Of a stretch of DNA of 64,000 nucleotides, positions 35,493 through 43,663 are shown in pieces. The notes below the pieces were generated by a model. The model searched no databases. It was not told the origin of the DNA and saw only the letters and a list, made by a program, of their open reading frames with translations. This stretch comes from Paenibacillus_AA sp045062745 (GTDB lineage Bacteria > Bacillota > Bacilli > Paenibacillales > NBRC-103111). The stretch spans positions 1 through 64,000 of the forward strand of contig NZ_JBJGED010000025.1 of the NCBI RefSeq assembly GCF_045062745.1, in the 5' to 3' direction. The number at the start of each line of letters is the position of its first letter. Position 1 is the stretch's first letter. Position numbers and translations under genes: made by a program.

Positions 35493-36335
35493 TTACCCCT
35501 TAACAGCACCAACCGTAATCCCCTGAAGGAAGTACTTCTGCAGCGAGAAGAACAATATGAACATAGGCAAAGCACCGATCGTAGCCCCGGCCATGATGGC
35601 CCCGAAGTCCGTCGCCTCCGCGAACCGGAAGCTCGCGAGACCGACCTGGATCGTCCGCATGCTGTTACTGCTCGTCACGAGGAGCGGCCAGAAGAACTCG
35701 TTCCAGTTCGCCACGAACGTGAAGATCGCGAGTACGGCGAGACCGGGCTTGGCCAAAGGCATAATGATTTTCCAGAAAATCCCGAACTCGCTGCAAGCAT
35801 CGATCCGGGCCGCATGAATGAGCGACGTCGGCAGCGAGGACATATACTGCTTCATCAAGAAAATGTTCCCGACACTCGCGATGCCCGGCAAAATAATGGC
35901 GGTATACGTATTGCCCAAGTCAAACACATTGATCATCAGGACGTACAGCGGAATGAGCGTGACCTGAGCGGGAATCATCATAGTACTGAGCAAAATCCAG
36001 AAGATCGTCGTCCGTCCCGGGAACCTCAGCTTGGCGAACGCATAGCCGGCGAGCGAAGCGAAGAAGACGTTCGTCACCGTCAGCACGGACGAGACGAACA
36101 GCGAGTTGAACAGCCAGCGAACGGCCATCGTCTTGCCGAAGAACCGCTCATACGGAGCGAGCGACCAGACGGTCGGCCACCACTGGGGCTGGAACGAGGC
36201 GGACGCCTTGGAATCCTGGAACGAGCCGATAATCATCCAGTACAGCGGAACGATCGAGATGACGACCCACAGGAGCAGCACCGCCGCAGAGATAGTGATA
36301 AGAACCGTTTTGGATTTCGATTGCAACGTGCGCAC
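35493..36335 (-). CDS. sugar ABC importer permease, MalG type
   Basis: 280-residue inner permease of a CUT1 importer. Six membrane segments; the cytosolic EAA-like loop reads HAARIDACSEFGIFWKIIMPLAKPG (about 185-210, shown here in part as the ATPase docking site). N-terminal start KSKTVLITISAAVLLLWVVISIVPLYWM is typical of MalG-like proteins. Preceded by 3 bp after the MalF-type permease gene; followed by the hairpin element and the ATPase gene. Substrate is probably an amino-sugar oligosaccharide judging from the neighbours (inference). Confidence 0.94.
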   Translation of the reverse strand: MRTLQSKSKTVLITISAAVLLLWVVISIVPLYWMIIGSFQDSKASASFQPQWWPTVWSLAPYERFFGKTMAVRWLFNSLFVSSVLTVTNVFFASLAGYAFAKLRFPGRTTIFWILLSTMMIPAQVTLIPLYVLMINVFDLGNTYTAIILPGIASVGNIFLMKQYMSSLPTSLIHAARIDACSEFGIFWKIIMPLAKPGLAVLAIFTFVANWNEFFWPLLVTSSNSMRTIQVGLASFRFAEATDFGAIMAGATIGALPMFILFFSLQKYFLQGITVGAVKG

Positions 36336-36338
36336 CCC

Positions 36339-37256
36339 CTAGTATTCGATGTCCGACGAGAAGAACTTGAACTGAATGACCGAGACGACGATGATCATAG
36401 CCGCGAGCACGAACGATTGCGCCGAGGCGAGTCCGAAGTCCGAGAACTGGAACGCCGTCTGATAGATCAAGTAAGCGATCGTCGTCGTCGCGAAGTTCGG
36501 ACCCCCTTGCGTCATCAAGTACACACTGATGAACACTTGGAACGAAGTGATTACCCCGGTCACGGTCAAATACAGGGTCGTCGGCTTGAGCAGCGGCCAC
36601 GTAATTTTGCTGAACTTGGCCCATCCGCTCGCGTGATCGATGTCCGCCGCTTCGTACAGTGACTTGGGGATGCCGCCCATAGCGGCTAAGTATAAAATAA
36701 TCCCGGCGCCGTGCGCGCCCAAGTAGCTCATCAGCATCAGGGAGAACAGCGCGGTACTCGATTGGCCCAACCAAACGGAAGGCTCGACCCCGAAGAATCC
36801 GAGCACTTTGTTGAGCAAGCCCGCCGGTGTCGGGTCGAAGATAGCCAGCCAGACGACCGAGATCGTCACGCCGGACGCAACCGCCGGCAAGTACAAGGCT
36901 GCCTTGAAGAACGTTTGGAAGCTGTTTTTCATTTGGAAAATAAAGAACGCCAGCACGAACGTAATGATGATGTTGACCGGAACGGTTCCGATCGTGAAGA
37001 GCACTGTATTTTTAATGGATTTCCAGAACACCGAATCCTGCAGCATGTAGGAATAGTTGTCCAGACCGATCCATTTCGATTTCAACACGTTATACCGCTG
37101 AAAGCTCATAATAAAAGCCGAAATGACCGGGTAAAGCGTAAAGACGACGAACAAGAGCAACGGAATCAAAATAAACAAGTAGGCCCATCCATAATCCTTC
37201 CAAAAGCGGGTAAAGGAAGAAGCGGCCGGTTTGGTCTTAGCTAGAGTGTTATCCAC
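36339..37256 (-). CDS. sugar ABC importer permease, MalF type
   Basis: About 305 residues, six membrane segments, CUT1 family. The EAA loop is EAADIDHASGWAKFSKITWP followed by LLKP, near residue 210; YLPAVASGVTISVVWLAIFDPTPAG is a family block. GGAGG lies eight bases before a GTG at 37256 (TTG at 37259 also fits), whereas an ATG at 37271 overlaps the site itself. The 437-bp gap upstream to the binding-protein gene holds a series of hairpins, which probably lowers permease expression relative to the binding protein. Confidence 0.93.
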   Translation of the reverse strand: MDNTLAKTKPAASSFTRFWKDYGWAYLFILIPLLLFVVFTLYPVISAFIMSFQRYNVLKSKWIGLDNYSYMLQDSVFWKSIKNTVLFTIGTVPVNIIITFVLAFFIFQMKNSFQTFFKAALYLPAVASGVTISVVWLAIFDPTPAGLLNKVLGFFGVEPSVWLGQSSTALFSLMLMSYLGAHGAGIILYLAAMGGIPKSLYEAADIDHASGWAKFSKITWPLLKPTTLYLTVTGVITSFQVFISVYLMTQGGPNFATTTIAYLIYQTAFQFSDFGLASAQSFVLAAMIIVVSVIQFKFFSSDIEY

Positions 37257-37440
37257 CAAAGGTTCCTCCATTCTCGCAATAACCCCGCTACGTTACGCAG
37301 GGCTCCGAAGGGTACACTCCATGTCGGGCGGGACCCCGGAGATCTTACAACCAAACGGGAGGCCGCCCTCGGAAGGGACGGCACCGTTCAGTCCGTAAAC
37401 GAATCAGCAATCGAGATAAAACAAAATTTGAACTCTCAGT

Positions 37441-37661
37441 AAGAAAAGCTCCTGATGGAGCCTTCTCGGAGATGTCGTCGAATCCTTCTTTAGAGGAAGC
37501 TTTTCTTGCGAGCAGAAAGTTCAATTTCCGAGTCGGAAATTATACTTTCTTTACTCTTAAGAAAGAGGCCCAATATGCTCTTCATACTGGGCACTCTCCG
37601 GATTACTTAACTATTAGTTCGTTAAGCCCCAGATCAATTCCTCTTCCCAAGGGATAGGAAT
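37441..37661 (-). other. structured intercistronic region with five consecutive hairpins
   Basis: Between the binding-protein stop and the first permease gene lie five inverted repeats: AAGAAAAGCT (37441) / AGCTTTTCTT (37498-37507); a 16-pair stem 37514-37529 / 37535-37550 with a 5-nt loop and two mismatches; GCCCA-TATG / CATA-TGGGC (37568-37592); CTTAAC / GTTAAG (37606-37626); ATTCCT plus CCC / GGG plus AGGAAT (37637-37661). None has a good U-run on the minus strand, so this looks like an mRNA stability or partial attenuation region, or an unknown structured RNA. Confidence 0.75.
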
Positions 37662-37693
37662 AACCTTCAGAGCTTAACTTCACGTTTAGGGAA

Positions 37694-39070
37694 TTACTTG
37701 AGCATTTGCGTGCCTTTGGACTTCAGATCGTCCGCTGCGGCTTCCGGTGTTTTCTCTCCGGCCAGCAACGCTTGGAACGTCGGCTTCAGCACTTGCTCGC
37801 GGTATTGCTTCAGTTTAGCCGCTTTGTCGGCGTCGATCGTAAGCGATACGTTTACGGAAGCGTTGTTGCGCATATTCGTTGCGGCTACTACGTTTTCCGG
37901 CTTAGCCAGGCTCTTGCCTTCGAATGCTTTGGCTTGCGATTTGCGTACGAACGGAAGCGCGAGCTCGTTCGCGGAGTTACCGGCTTTGGCACCTGTCAGA
38001 GCTTCCATAACGAGGAAGGCGTTTTTAGCGTGTTGAGCGCCTTTATCGTTTTTCTGACGGAACATGATGTAGCCTTCGCCGCCGCCTGCAGTTTTGCCGT
38101 AACCGGAGATCCCGTCGCCGTGAGGAACCGGCAATTGGATGTACTCGATCTTCTCGCCTTGCACCTTGCCTGCATCGATGTCTTTGTTGCGGTTAGCGAT
38201 CATGATGTCGTAGTAAGGGATCGCTTTACTGATAATCGCCGATTGACCGGCATAGAACATATCGGTCCGCTTGGCCGGAGTCAGAGCCCCGACTTCCTTC
38301 GGCATGTAGCCTTCTTTGCGCAGCGTATCGATGAACTTCAGCGTGTCGAGCATCTTGTTGTCGTTCCAGATGAAGTTGCCTTTCTCGTCTACTGCGTCTA
38401 CGAGACCGTTTGCTTTGGACAGCATGTCGATGAAGTCCGTCGAGTTGTCCGTCGTAATCGCGTATTGCTGCGTACCGTTAGGCAGCTTCTTAGTCAGCTT
38501 CTTGGCGATGTCCAGGAACTCGGTCCAAGTCCAGCCTTTTTCTTGAATCTTCTTGTAGTCCACGCCCGCTTCGGTCAGGATGCGCTTGTTGCCGCCCCAG
38601 CCCCACAGCGATTGGTAGATCGGAATCCCGTATTGCTTGCCGTTCATTTGCATCGTTTCCAATGTGCCCGGCAGGAAGTCTTCTTTGATTTGAGGAGTCA
38701 TATAGGAGTCCAGCGGCAGAACCAAGCCCGTGCTGACGTACGAACCGTTCAATGCGCCGAAGTACAGATCGGGCGGGTCGCCCGCGTTCAGCGCAACGTC
38801 GAATTTCTTAGGGCCTTCCGCCCAAGACATCACTTCATATTCCACTTTGATATGCGGGTATTGCTTGTTGAAATCAGCAACCAAATCTTTCATGTCATTC
38901 TCATAAGTACCATGAACCGGGTAAGTCCATACTTTCACCGTATCGGGCGTCGTGTCGACCTTCGTCGTGTCGCCGCCGGCTTGTGGCGTTTCTTCTTTCT
39001 TGCCGCACGCAGCGGTGACCGCCACGAGCACGAGGACCATGAACAGGGCGAGCCATTTGTTCATCTTCAT
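37694..39070 (-). CDS. sugar ABC importer solute-binding lipoprotein
   Basis: 458 residues. Lipoprotein signal LALFMVLVLVAVTAAC with lipobox VTAAC near residue 22, then a CUT1-type binding fold (VKVWTYPVHGTYENDMKDL, PPDLYFGALNG, GKQYGIPIYQSLWGWGGNKRIL-type central block, AGGGEGYIMFRQKND). Delivers its ligand to the permeases encoded next. First gene of the minus-strand importer cluster, with its own strong promoter and a palindrome at 39261-39289. Ligand unknown; the linked NamZ, NagZ, AnmK and MurQ functions suggest a murein-derived disaccharide (inference). Confidence 0.93.
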   Translation of the reverse strand: MKMNKWLALFMVLVLVAVTAACGKKEETPQAGGDTTKVDTTPDTVKVWTYPVHGTYENDMKDLVADFNKQYPHIKVEYEVMSWAEGPKKFDVALNAGDPPDLYFGALNGSYVSTGLVLPLDSYMTPQIKEDFLPGTLETMQMNGKQYGIPIYQSLWGWGGNKRILTEAGVDYKKIQEKGWTWTEFLDIAKKLTKKLPNGTQQYAITTDNSTDFIDMLSKANGLVDAVDEKGNFIWNDNKMLDTLKFIDTLRKEGYMPKEVGALTPAKRTDMFYAGQSAIISKAIPYYDIMIANRNKDIDAGKVQGEKIEYIQLPVPHGDGISGYGKTAGGGEGYIMFRQKNDKGAQHAKNAFLVMEALTGAKAGNSANELALPFVRKSQAKAFEGKSLAKPENVVAATNMRNNASVNVSLTIDADKAAKLKQYREQVLKPTFQALLAGEKTPEAAADDLKSKGTQMLK

Positions 39071-39260
39071 CCTTCTAATTCCCCCTTGAGTTGAATGGTG
39101 TCAAGCATATGAGTTCAGTTTGCTTGGAAAACCGGCAAGTTATTCGCAACATTGGAAATACTACTGCGATCATGCGGTTTGCACCCTTGCCTCCTGACCC
39201 GATAAAGCCATCCCCGGTTTGTAAAATGGAAAAAGTAGTGGGACCGCTTTCACATCTGTT

Positions 39261-39289
39261 ATTATACTGCGCACGAAATAATATTTCAA
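39261..39289 (-). promoter_or_regulatory. strong sigma-A promoter of the importer operon
   Basis: Minus-strand TTGAAA (39284-39289), exact 17-bp spacer, TATAAT (39261-39266). About 190 bp upstream of the binding-protein start codon. Confidence 0.8.
39275..39287. promoter_or_regulatory. perfect 13-bp palindrome, probable MurR/RpiR operator
   Basis: GAAATA-A-TATTTC overlaps the -35 box and spacer of the importer promoter, an ideal repressor position. A related but weaker palindrome stands before the MurR/RpiR gene at 4334. The palindrome is seen; the regulator assignment is inference. Confidence 0.6.
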
Positions 39290-39316
39290 CATTTATTTGT
39301 TCTCGCTAAATTTTAT

Positions 39317-39345
39317 TTTACAAGCCCTCTCGATTCCCGTATACT
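39317..39345 (+). promoter_or_regulatory. promoter of the kinase-MurQ fusion gene
   Basis: Plus-strand TTTACA (39317-39322), 17-bp spacer, TATACT (39340-39345), about 52 bp before the Shine-Dalgarno. It lies 30 bp beyond the palindrome, so one regulator could affect both divergent units. The rest of the 39071-39403 gap shows nothing. Confidence 0.65.
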
Positions 39346-39403
39346 CGTATGTAGTAAACTAACCTTAACATCCTGAATCGTAACACCCAACTAGGAGAGG
39401 CAG

Positions 39404-41314
39404 GTGAAGAACATGCGTGTTGCTGTAGGCATCGACGGAGGCGGCACGAAAACGGAAGCGATTGCGATCGATGAGCACCGTCATGTTCTGGTTCGCTTAA
39501 CCGGCGAATCTACGAATCCCAACGCGGTGACGCTGGCCGGAGCGATGCGCAATTTGAGCGCCCTGTTGGACGCTTTGCGCACCGCCCCACCTCTCAACGG
39601 CCGCGCATGGAGCACCGCAGCCCTCGGCTTGTCGGGGGTCAACACTCCCGAGGAACGGAACGCCGTACTCGAGCATCTGCGACGGTACCACGAGGAGCAC
39701 GGGCTCTCCTTCGACTGCACGCTTCAGAACGACGCGCAGATCGCCTTGATGGCTACACTGGAGCGGGAGGAGGGCATCATCGCCATCGCCGGCACCGGGT
39801 CAATCGTGTTCGGCCTCACTCCGGACGGACACTCGTATCGCGCAGGCGGCTGGGGGCATATCCTGGGTGACGAGGGCAGCGGGTACGATATCGGCTTGCG
39901 CACGCTGAAAGCGGTCACCCGCAGCTACGACGGCATCGGCCACCCTACCCGGATGACCGAGCCGCTCCTCGAGCTGGCCGGGCTCCGCACTCTCATGGAC
40001 CTGCGCACTTATGCCTATCGGGAACCGCTGCCGAAGAGCGAGATCGCGAAGTTCGCGGAGATCTGCATTCGCGCTTGCGAGGACGGCGACCTCCCGGCGA
40101 CCGGCATCATCACCCAGGCGGCGCAAGAGATGGCGGCAGCCGCGCTGGCCGTCATTGGCAAGGACGCTTGGTTCGCCGCCTGCGACTTGGTCACTACGGG
40201 CTCGATTTTCCAATACAGCCCGACCTATAGGCAAGTGTTCGAGAAGACCCTTGCCGATTCTTATCCGGAACTGAAGCTGCATGCCGCTCAGCATCCGCCG
40301 GCTTACGGCGCCGCCCTGCTGGCGCTCCGCCGGATCGAATCGCCGGGCGTACATTCGACAATAACCCGCTCTTCAAAGGAGTCTGACTACCCTATGAACA
40401 ATTTGCTGAATGAACTGACCACTGAACAAGTCAACCCTAGAACGCGCAACATCGACCGCATGTCCTCGGAGGAGATCGTCCGCCTGATCAATGAAGAAGA
40501 CCGTCAAATCGCGGACACGATTCGTCCCTTGACTCCGGTCATCGGGAAAGCGGTTGATCTTATCGTGAAGTCGTTCCAAAGCGGCGGCCGGCTGCTCTAC
40601 ATCGGAGCCGGCACGAGCGGACGGCTCGGCATCCTCGACGCGAGCGAATGCCCGCCGACGTACGGGACCGACCCTTCCATGGTCCAGGGCATTATCGCCG
40701 GCGGCGACCGCGCGATCAAGGATCCGGTCGAAGGCGCCGAGGATAGCCCGGAGACGGGGGCCGGCGACATCGACCTCGCGGGTGTCGGGCCGAAGGACAC
40801 GGTCGTCGGCATCGCGGCCAGCGGGCGGACGCCTTACGTCCTCGGCGCGATGAAACGGGCCCGCGAGCTCGGTGCATCGGTCGTCGGGGTGTGCAACAAC
40901 ACCGGCACCCCGATGGGCGAGCACGCTCACCTGCTGATCGAGGCCGTCGTCGGGCCCGAGGTCGTGCTCGGTTCGACCCGGATGAAGGCCGGTACCGCGC
41001 AGAAGCTCATCCTGAACATGCTGACGACCGCTTCGATGATCCGGATGGGCAAGGTGTACGACAACCTGATGGTCGACCTGAATCCGTCGAACGGCAAGCT
41101 CGTGCACCGCGCGAAGCGGATCATCGGGCTTGCGACGGACGCGAGCGAAGCCGCGATCGAGCAAGCGTACGAGCAGGCGGACGGACATGTGAAGACCGCC
41201 ATCGTCATGCTGCTCGCGGGCATCGACCGGCCGACGGCCGATCGGCTGCTGACGCAGACGGGCGGCTACGTCCGCGACGCGGTTCAGCAAGCCTCGAAGA
41301 CGAAACAAGCGTAA
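39404..41314 (+). CDS. murQ: bifunctional amino-sugar kinase / MurNAc-6-phosphate etherase
   Basis: 636-residue fusion. Residues 1-325 are a BadF/BadG/NagK-type kinase (VGIDGGGTKTEAI, LGLSGVNTPEE, IAIAGTGSIVFG, GGWGHILGDEGSGYDIG), the fold of MurK, which phosphorylates MurNAc and GlcNAc. Residues 331-636 are a full-length MurQ (LTTEQVNPRTRNID, SGGRLLYIGAGTSGRLGILDASECPPT, GIAASGRTPYVLGA, GSTRMKAGTAQKLILNM), which splits D-lactate from MurNAc-6-P to give GlcNAc-6-P for NagA. AAAGGAG lies 12 bases before the MurQ Met at 40394, so MurQ might also be made alone. GTG at 39404 fits AGGAGAGG best; ATG 39413 is possible. Confidence 0.94.
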   Translation: MKNMRVAVGIDGGGTKTEAIAIDEHRHVLVRLTGESTNPNAVTLAGAMRNLSALLDALRTAPPLNGRAWSTAALGLSGVNTPEERNAVLEHLRRYHEEHGLSFDCTLQNDAQIALMATLEREEGIIAIAGTGSIVFGLTPDGHSYRAGGWGHILGDEGSGYDIGLRTLKAVTRSYDGIGHPTRMTEPLLELAGLRTLMDLRTYAYREPLPKSEIAKFAEICIRACEDGDLPATGIITQAAQEMAAAALAVIGKDAWFAACDLVTTGSIFQYSPTYRQVFEKTLADSYPELKLHAAQHPPAYGAALLALRRIESPGVHSTITRSSKESDYPMNNLLNELTTEQVNPRTRNIDRMSSEEIVRLINEEDRQIADTIRPLTPVIGKAVDLIVKSFQSGGRLLYIGAGTSGRLGILDASECPPTYGTDPSMVQGIIAGGDRAIKDPVEGAEDSPETGAGDIDLAGVGPKDTVVGIAASGRTPYVLGAMKRARELGASVVGVCNNTGTPMGEHAHLLIEAVVGPEVVLGSTRMKAGTAQKLILNMLTTASMIRMGKVYDNLMVDLNPSNGKLVHRAKRIIGLATDASEAAIEQAYEQADGHVKTAIVMLLAGIDRPTADRLLTQTGGYVRDAVQQASKTKQA

Positions 41315-41330
41315 GCCTCATGTGCAGTAG

Positions 41331-41385
41331 AAAAGCCTTCCCTTCTCCCCCCTGTTGTTGGTCCGGGAGAGTCGGGAAGGCTTTT
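41331..41385 (+). terminator. terminator after the kinase-MurQ gene
   Basis: AAAAGCCTTCCC / GGGAAGGCTTTTT long stem with T-run on the plus strand; lies between convergent genes. Confidence 0.85.
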
Positions 41386-41452
41386 TATCGTTGGCTGAGC
41401 GGATAGCGGCAAAAATTGCCGCCGCTAAGCTGAAGGTGCACAGTTTGTGACC

Positions 41453-43126
41453 TTAAACGGTTGCGGCTGCTACGCTTTGCTCGATCCGCTTATTGATTTC
41501 CTCGCGCTTCATGAGCAGCCACCCGGCTTCGCGCGGATACTCGTCGAACGTGATCGGCTGCTCCAGGCCGGCCTCCAGCAGGTCCATCACCTGCTCGCGG
41601 CCCACCAGGCTCTCGAGCTTCTGGAGGGCGCGGAGATCCTGCAGCGCTTCATAGAACACCTCGAGCCGCAGCGACTCGATCGGGCCTTCCGGTCCCGGGT
41701 AGACGACGAACGGGTCGCCGGCCGGGAACGCATGACCGGCATCGGTCACCCGGTAAGGATCGATCGGGTAGCGCGAGTATTGCGAGTAGTAGAAATTGTA
41801 GCCCCAGTGCAGGAAGCCTGCGATGCGGAATTTGTACAGTTGCACGCCGAGGATGCGGTTGCGAGCGGAAGGCATGCACAGGAACCGGTTCGCCACGTCC
41901 TTGTACTGTGAGCAGCAATAGTACGTCCACAGGTCCGGGACCTCGTTCTCCAGGAACGGCTCGATATGATTGCTGGCCGGGATCGGCTTTTTGACCAAAT
42001 CCCGCTTGTAGAATTCATAGGACGACAAAGCGTCCATCATCGGGAAGTCGCTCAGGAACTGGCGCAGCCAGCTGCTCGCGCTCTCGTAAGTCGGGATGTG
42101 CTGCTCCGACGGCTCATCGGACACGTGGAAGTAGCTTCGCGCCTCCAAGCCGTTCTCGCGGATGAAAGCGACGAGCTGCGGCAGGAATTGCGCCAGGAAC
42201 GTTTTGTACGTCGAGCCGGTCGCGTCGGTTTCCCAGCCGAAAATTTTCGTTTCCCGGCCGTCCACTTGCGCCACGATCTTCGGGGCATGCTTCGCACCCC
42301 ACTGCGTGAACAGATGCGAGAACTCGAAGTATTTGACTCCCAGCTCATTGCACATCGCCACCCAGCGCTTCAGCCGCTCGAAGCCGAACGTATATTGATC
42401 CGTCCCGACTACCGTGACATCGATCAGCTGCACGGTCGGACGCTCGCCCCCCACTTGCGTATCCAGCGGCGGGGTGAACAGCGGAGTCAGGATCATGTTG
42501 ATGCCGTGCGCGACCGCGGTCTCGATGAACGAGCGCAGCAGCTCCCAATGGCGTTCGCTGAACACGTCGACCTGATAGTATGTGGCGAGGCAGTCGGAAT
42601 GGAACCATTCCGTGTGGATCAGCTGCTGCTCCGGCAATTCGGCGGCGATCACACGCAGGCTGAACGTCTCTTCGCCGAGCGGCGCGCCGTCGTTCGTCGT
42701 GAATTGGATCGTGATCGGGTAGTTGCCGGGTTTCACGCTGCCGTCCAGCTTCACCGTCACCCAGAGCGACCGCCACTGGCCCGGAATGGCCGTCAGGCCG
42801 TCCAGTTCGGTGACTGGATACAGCGGATCCGGATACAAGCCCGGCGTGTCGCGCAGCAGATGCTCGTCGTGGTCGGCGTAGATCGGCATCTCCGCCGTGA
42901 CCAGCCCGACGGTCCGCAGCGTCACATGCGAGGTGATCGCGGAGACGACGCGCGTGCGGATGAGCTTGGTCAGCTGATTGGACCGGTATGCGATCTGGAA
43001 CGAATACGTTTCGTTCGTGAGGGCCGTCGCTTTCAGCAGCGTCTTGTCCCGCAGCTCTTCGTCGGCGAATACTTTGGACAGCGAGCTGAGGGTTACGGTT
43101 TCGAAGTTAGGGGTAAGCGTAGACAA
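41453..43126 (-). CDS. GH123/DUF4091-like glycoside hydrolase
   Basis: About 557 residues, no signal peptide. N-terminal beta-sandwich (about 1-170, with GQWRSLWVTVKLDG and GNYPITIQFT) followed by a barrel of the DUF4091/GH123 type: IHTEWFHSDCLA, HGINMILTPLFTPPLDTQ, YFHVSDEPSEQH with the adjacent Asp-Glu pair expected of GH123 substrate-assisted catalysis, and a C-terminal EVFYEALQDLRALQKLE. GH123 enzymes cleave beta-N-acetylgalactosaminides. Next to murein and amino-sugar genes an N-acetylhexosaminide is plausible. I prefer the TTG at 43126, nine bases after AGGAGG, over the ATG at 43144 that overlaps this site. Confidence 0.87.
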   Translation of the reverse strand: MSTLTPNFETVTLSSLSKVFADEELRDKTLLKATALTNETYSFQIAYRSNQLTKLIRTRVVSAITSHVTLRTVGLVTAEMPIYADHDEHLLRDTPGLYPDPLYPVTELDGLTAIPGQWRSLWVTVKLDGSVKPGNYPITIQFTTNDGAPLGEETFSLRVIAAELPEQQLIHTEWFHSDCLATYYQVDVFSERHWELLRSFIETAVAHGINMILTPLFTPPLDTQVGGERPTVQLIDVTVVGTDQYTFGFERLKRWVAMCNELGVKYFEFSHLFTQWGAKHAPKIVAQVDGRETKIFGWETDATGSTYKTFLAQFLPQLVAFIRENGLEARSYFHVSDEPSEQHIPTYESASSWLRQFLSDFPMMDALSSYEFYKRDLVKKPIPASNHIEPFLENEVPDLWTYYCCSQYKDVANRFLCMPSARNRILGVQLYKFRIAGFLHWGYNFYYSQYSRYPIDPYRVTDAGHAFPAGDPFVVYPGPEGPIESLRLEVFYEALQDLRALQKLESLVGREQVMDLLEAGLEQPITFDEYPREAGWLLMKREEINKRIEQSVAAATV

Positions 43127-43309
43127 GGAATGAAGCCTCCTCATGAATTCAGAATCGCCCATCATGGCTGGATAGCTTCATCTTAGCACAACCAAACAAC
43201 CCGATCCACACAAATTCGAAACAAAACGTAATCAAACATACAATTGTTGTCGCGGCAGGGTGTGGGGACCGGGGATTGGAGTAGACGGCGGCTAGCCGAG
43301 TGCTGGTGC

Positions 43310-43497
43310 AAAGTAGATCATCTACTCTACAGGTCCGCCAACCCTCCCGATGCCGCTCCAAAGTAGATTATCTGCTCTACAGGGCCGCGAACCCTCCCGA
43401 GTGCCGGTCCAAAGTAGATTTTCTACTCTACAGGTCCGCCAACCCTCCCGAGTGCCACTCCAAAGTAGATTATCTACTCTGGAGATCCGCTAACCCC
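43310..43497. repeat. 51-bp tandem repeat A, array 2 (about 3.7 units)
   Basis: Units start at 43310, 43360, 43411 and 43462, each with AAAGTAGATTATCTACT (a self-complementary AGTAGAT-n-ATCTACT), CTACAG, CCGC and CCCTCCCGAGTGCC. Spacing is 50, 51 and 51 bp. Same family and orientation as 2368-2520. The flank 43127-43309 shows no feature. Confidence 0.9.
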
Positions 43498-43506
43498 TTA
43501 GCTACA

Positions 43507-43650
43507 TAAGCCGATTTTTCAGGCTTATTCCGTCACTAGGGCACTCCTGGTGAGCTGTAAGCCGATTTTTCGGCTTATTCCCTCGCTAGGTCACTCCTGG
43601 CGAGCTGTAAGCCGATTTTTTCGGCTTATTCCCCGCTGAGACGCTCCCCG
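43507..43650. repeat. ~51-bp tandem repeat D (2.7 units) with paired hairpins
   Basis: Unrelated in sequence to array A but directly after it. TAAGCCGATTTTT starts at 43507, 43558 and 43608 (51 and 50 bp apart). Each unit holds AAGCCGA / TCGGCTT and a second stem: CACTAGG / CCTGGTG in unit 1 and CGCTAGG / CCTGGCG in unit 2, so A-T in one copy is replaced by G-C in the other. Confidence 0.85.
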
Positions 43651-43663
43651 CGACATTTCCACC

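Noticed and set aside
37694..39094. 462-codon plus-strand open frame opposite the solute-binding protein
   Set aside because: Antisense of a well-supported lipoprotein gene; no ribosome binding site.
43310..43650. Possible CRISPR array
   Set aside because: The whole 51-bp unit repeats, with no unique spacers between constant repeats, and there are no cas genes in the window.
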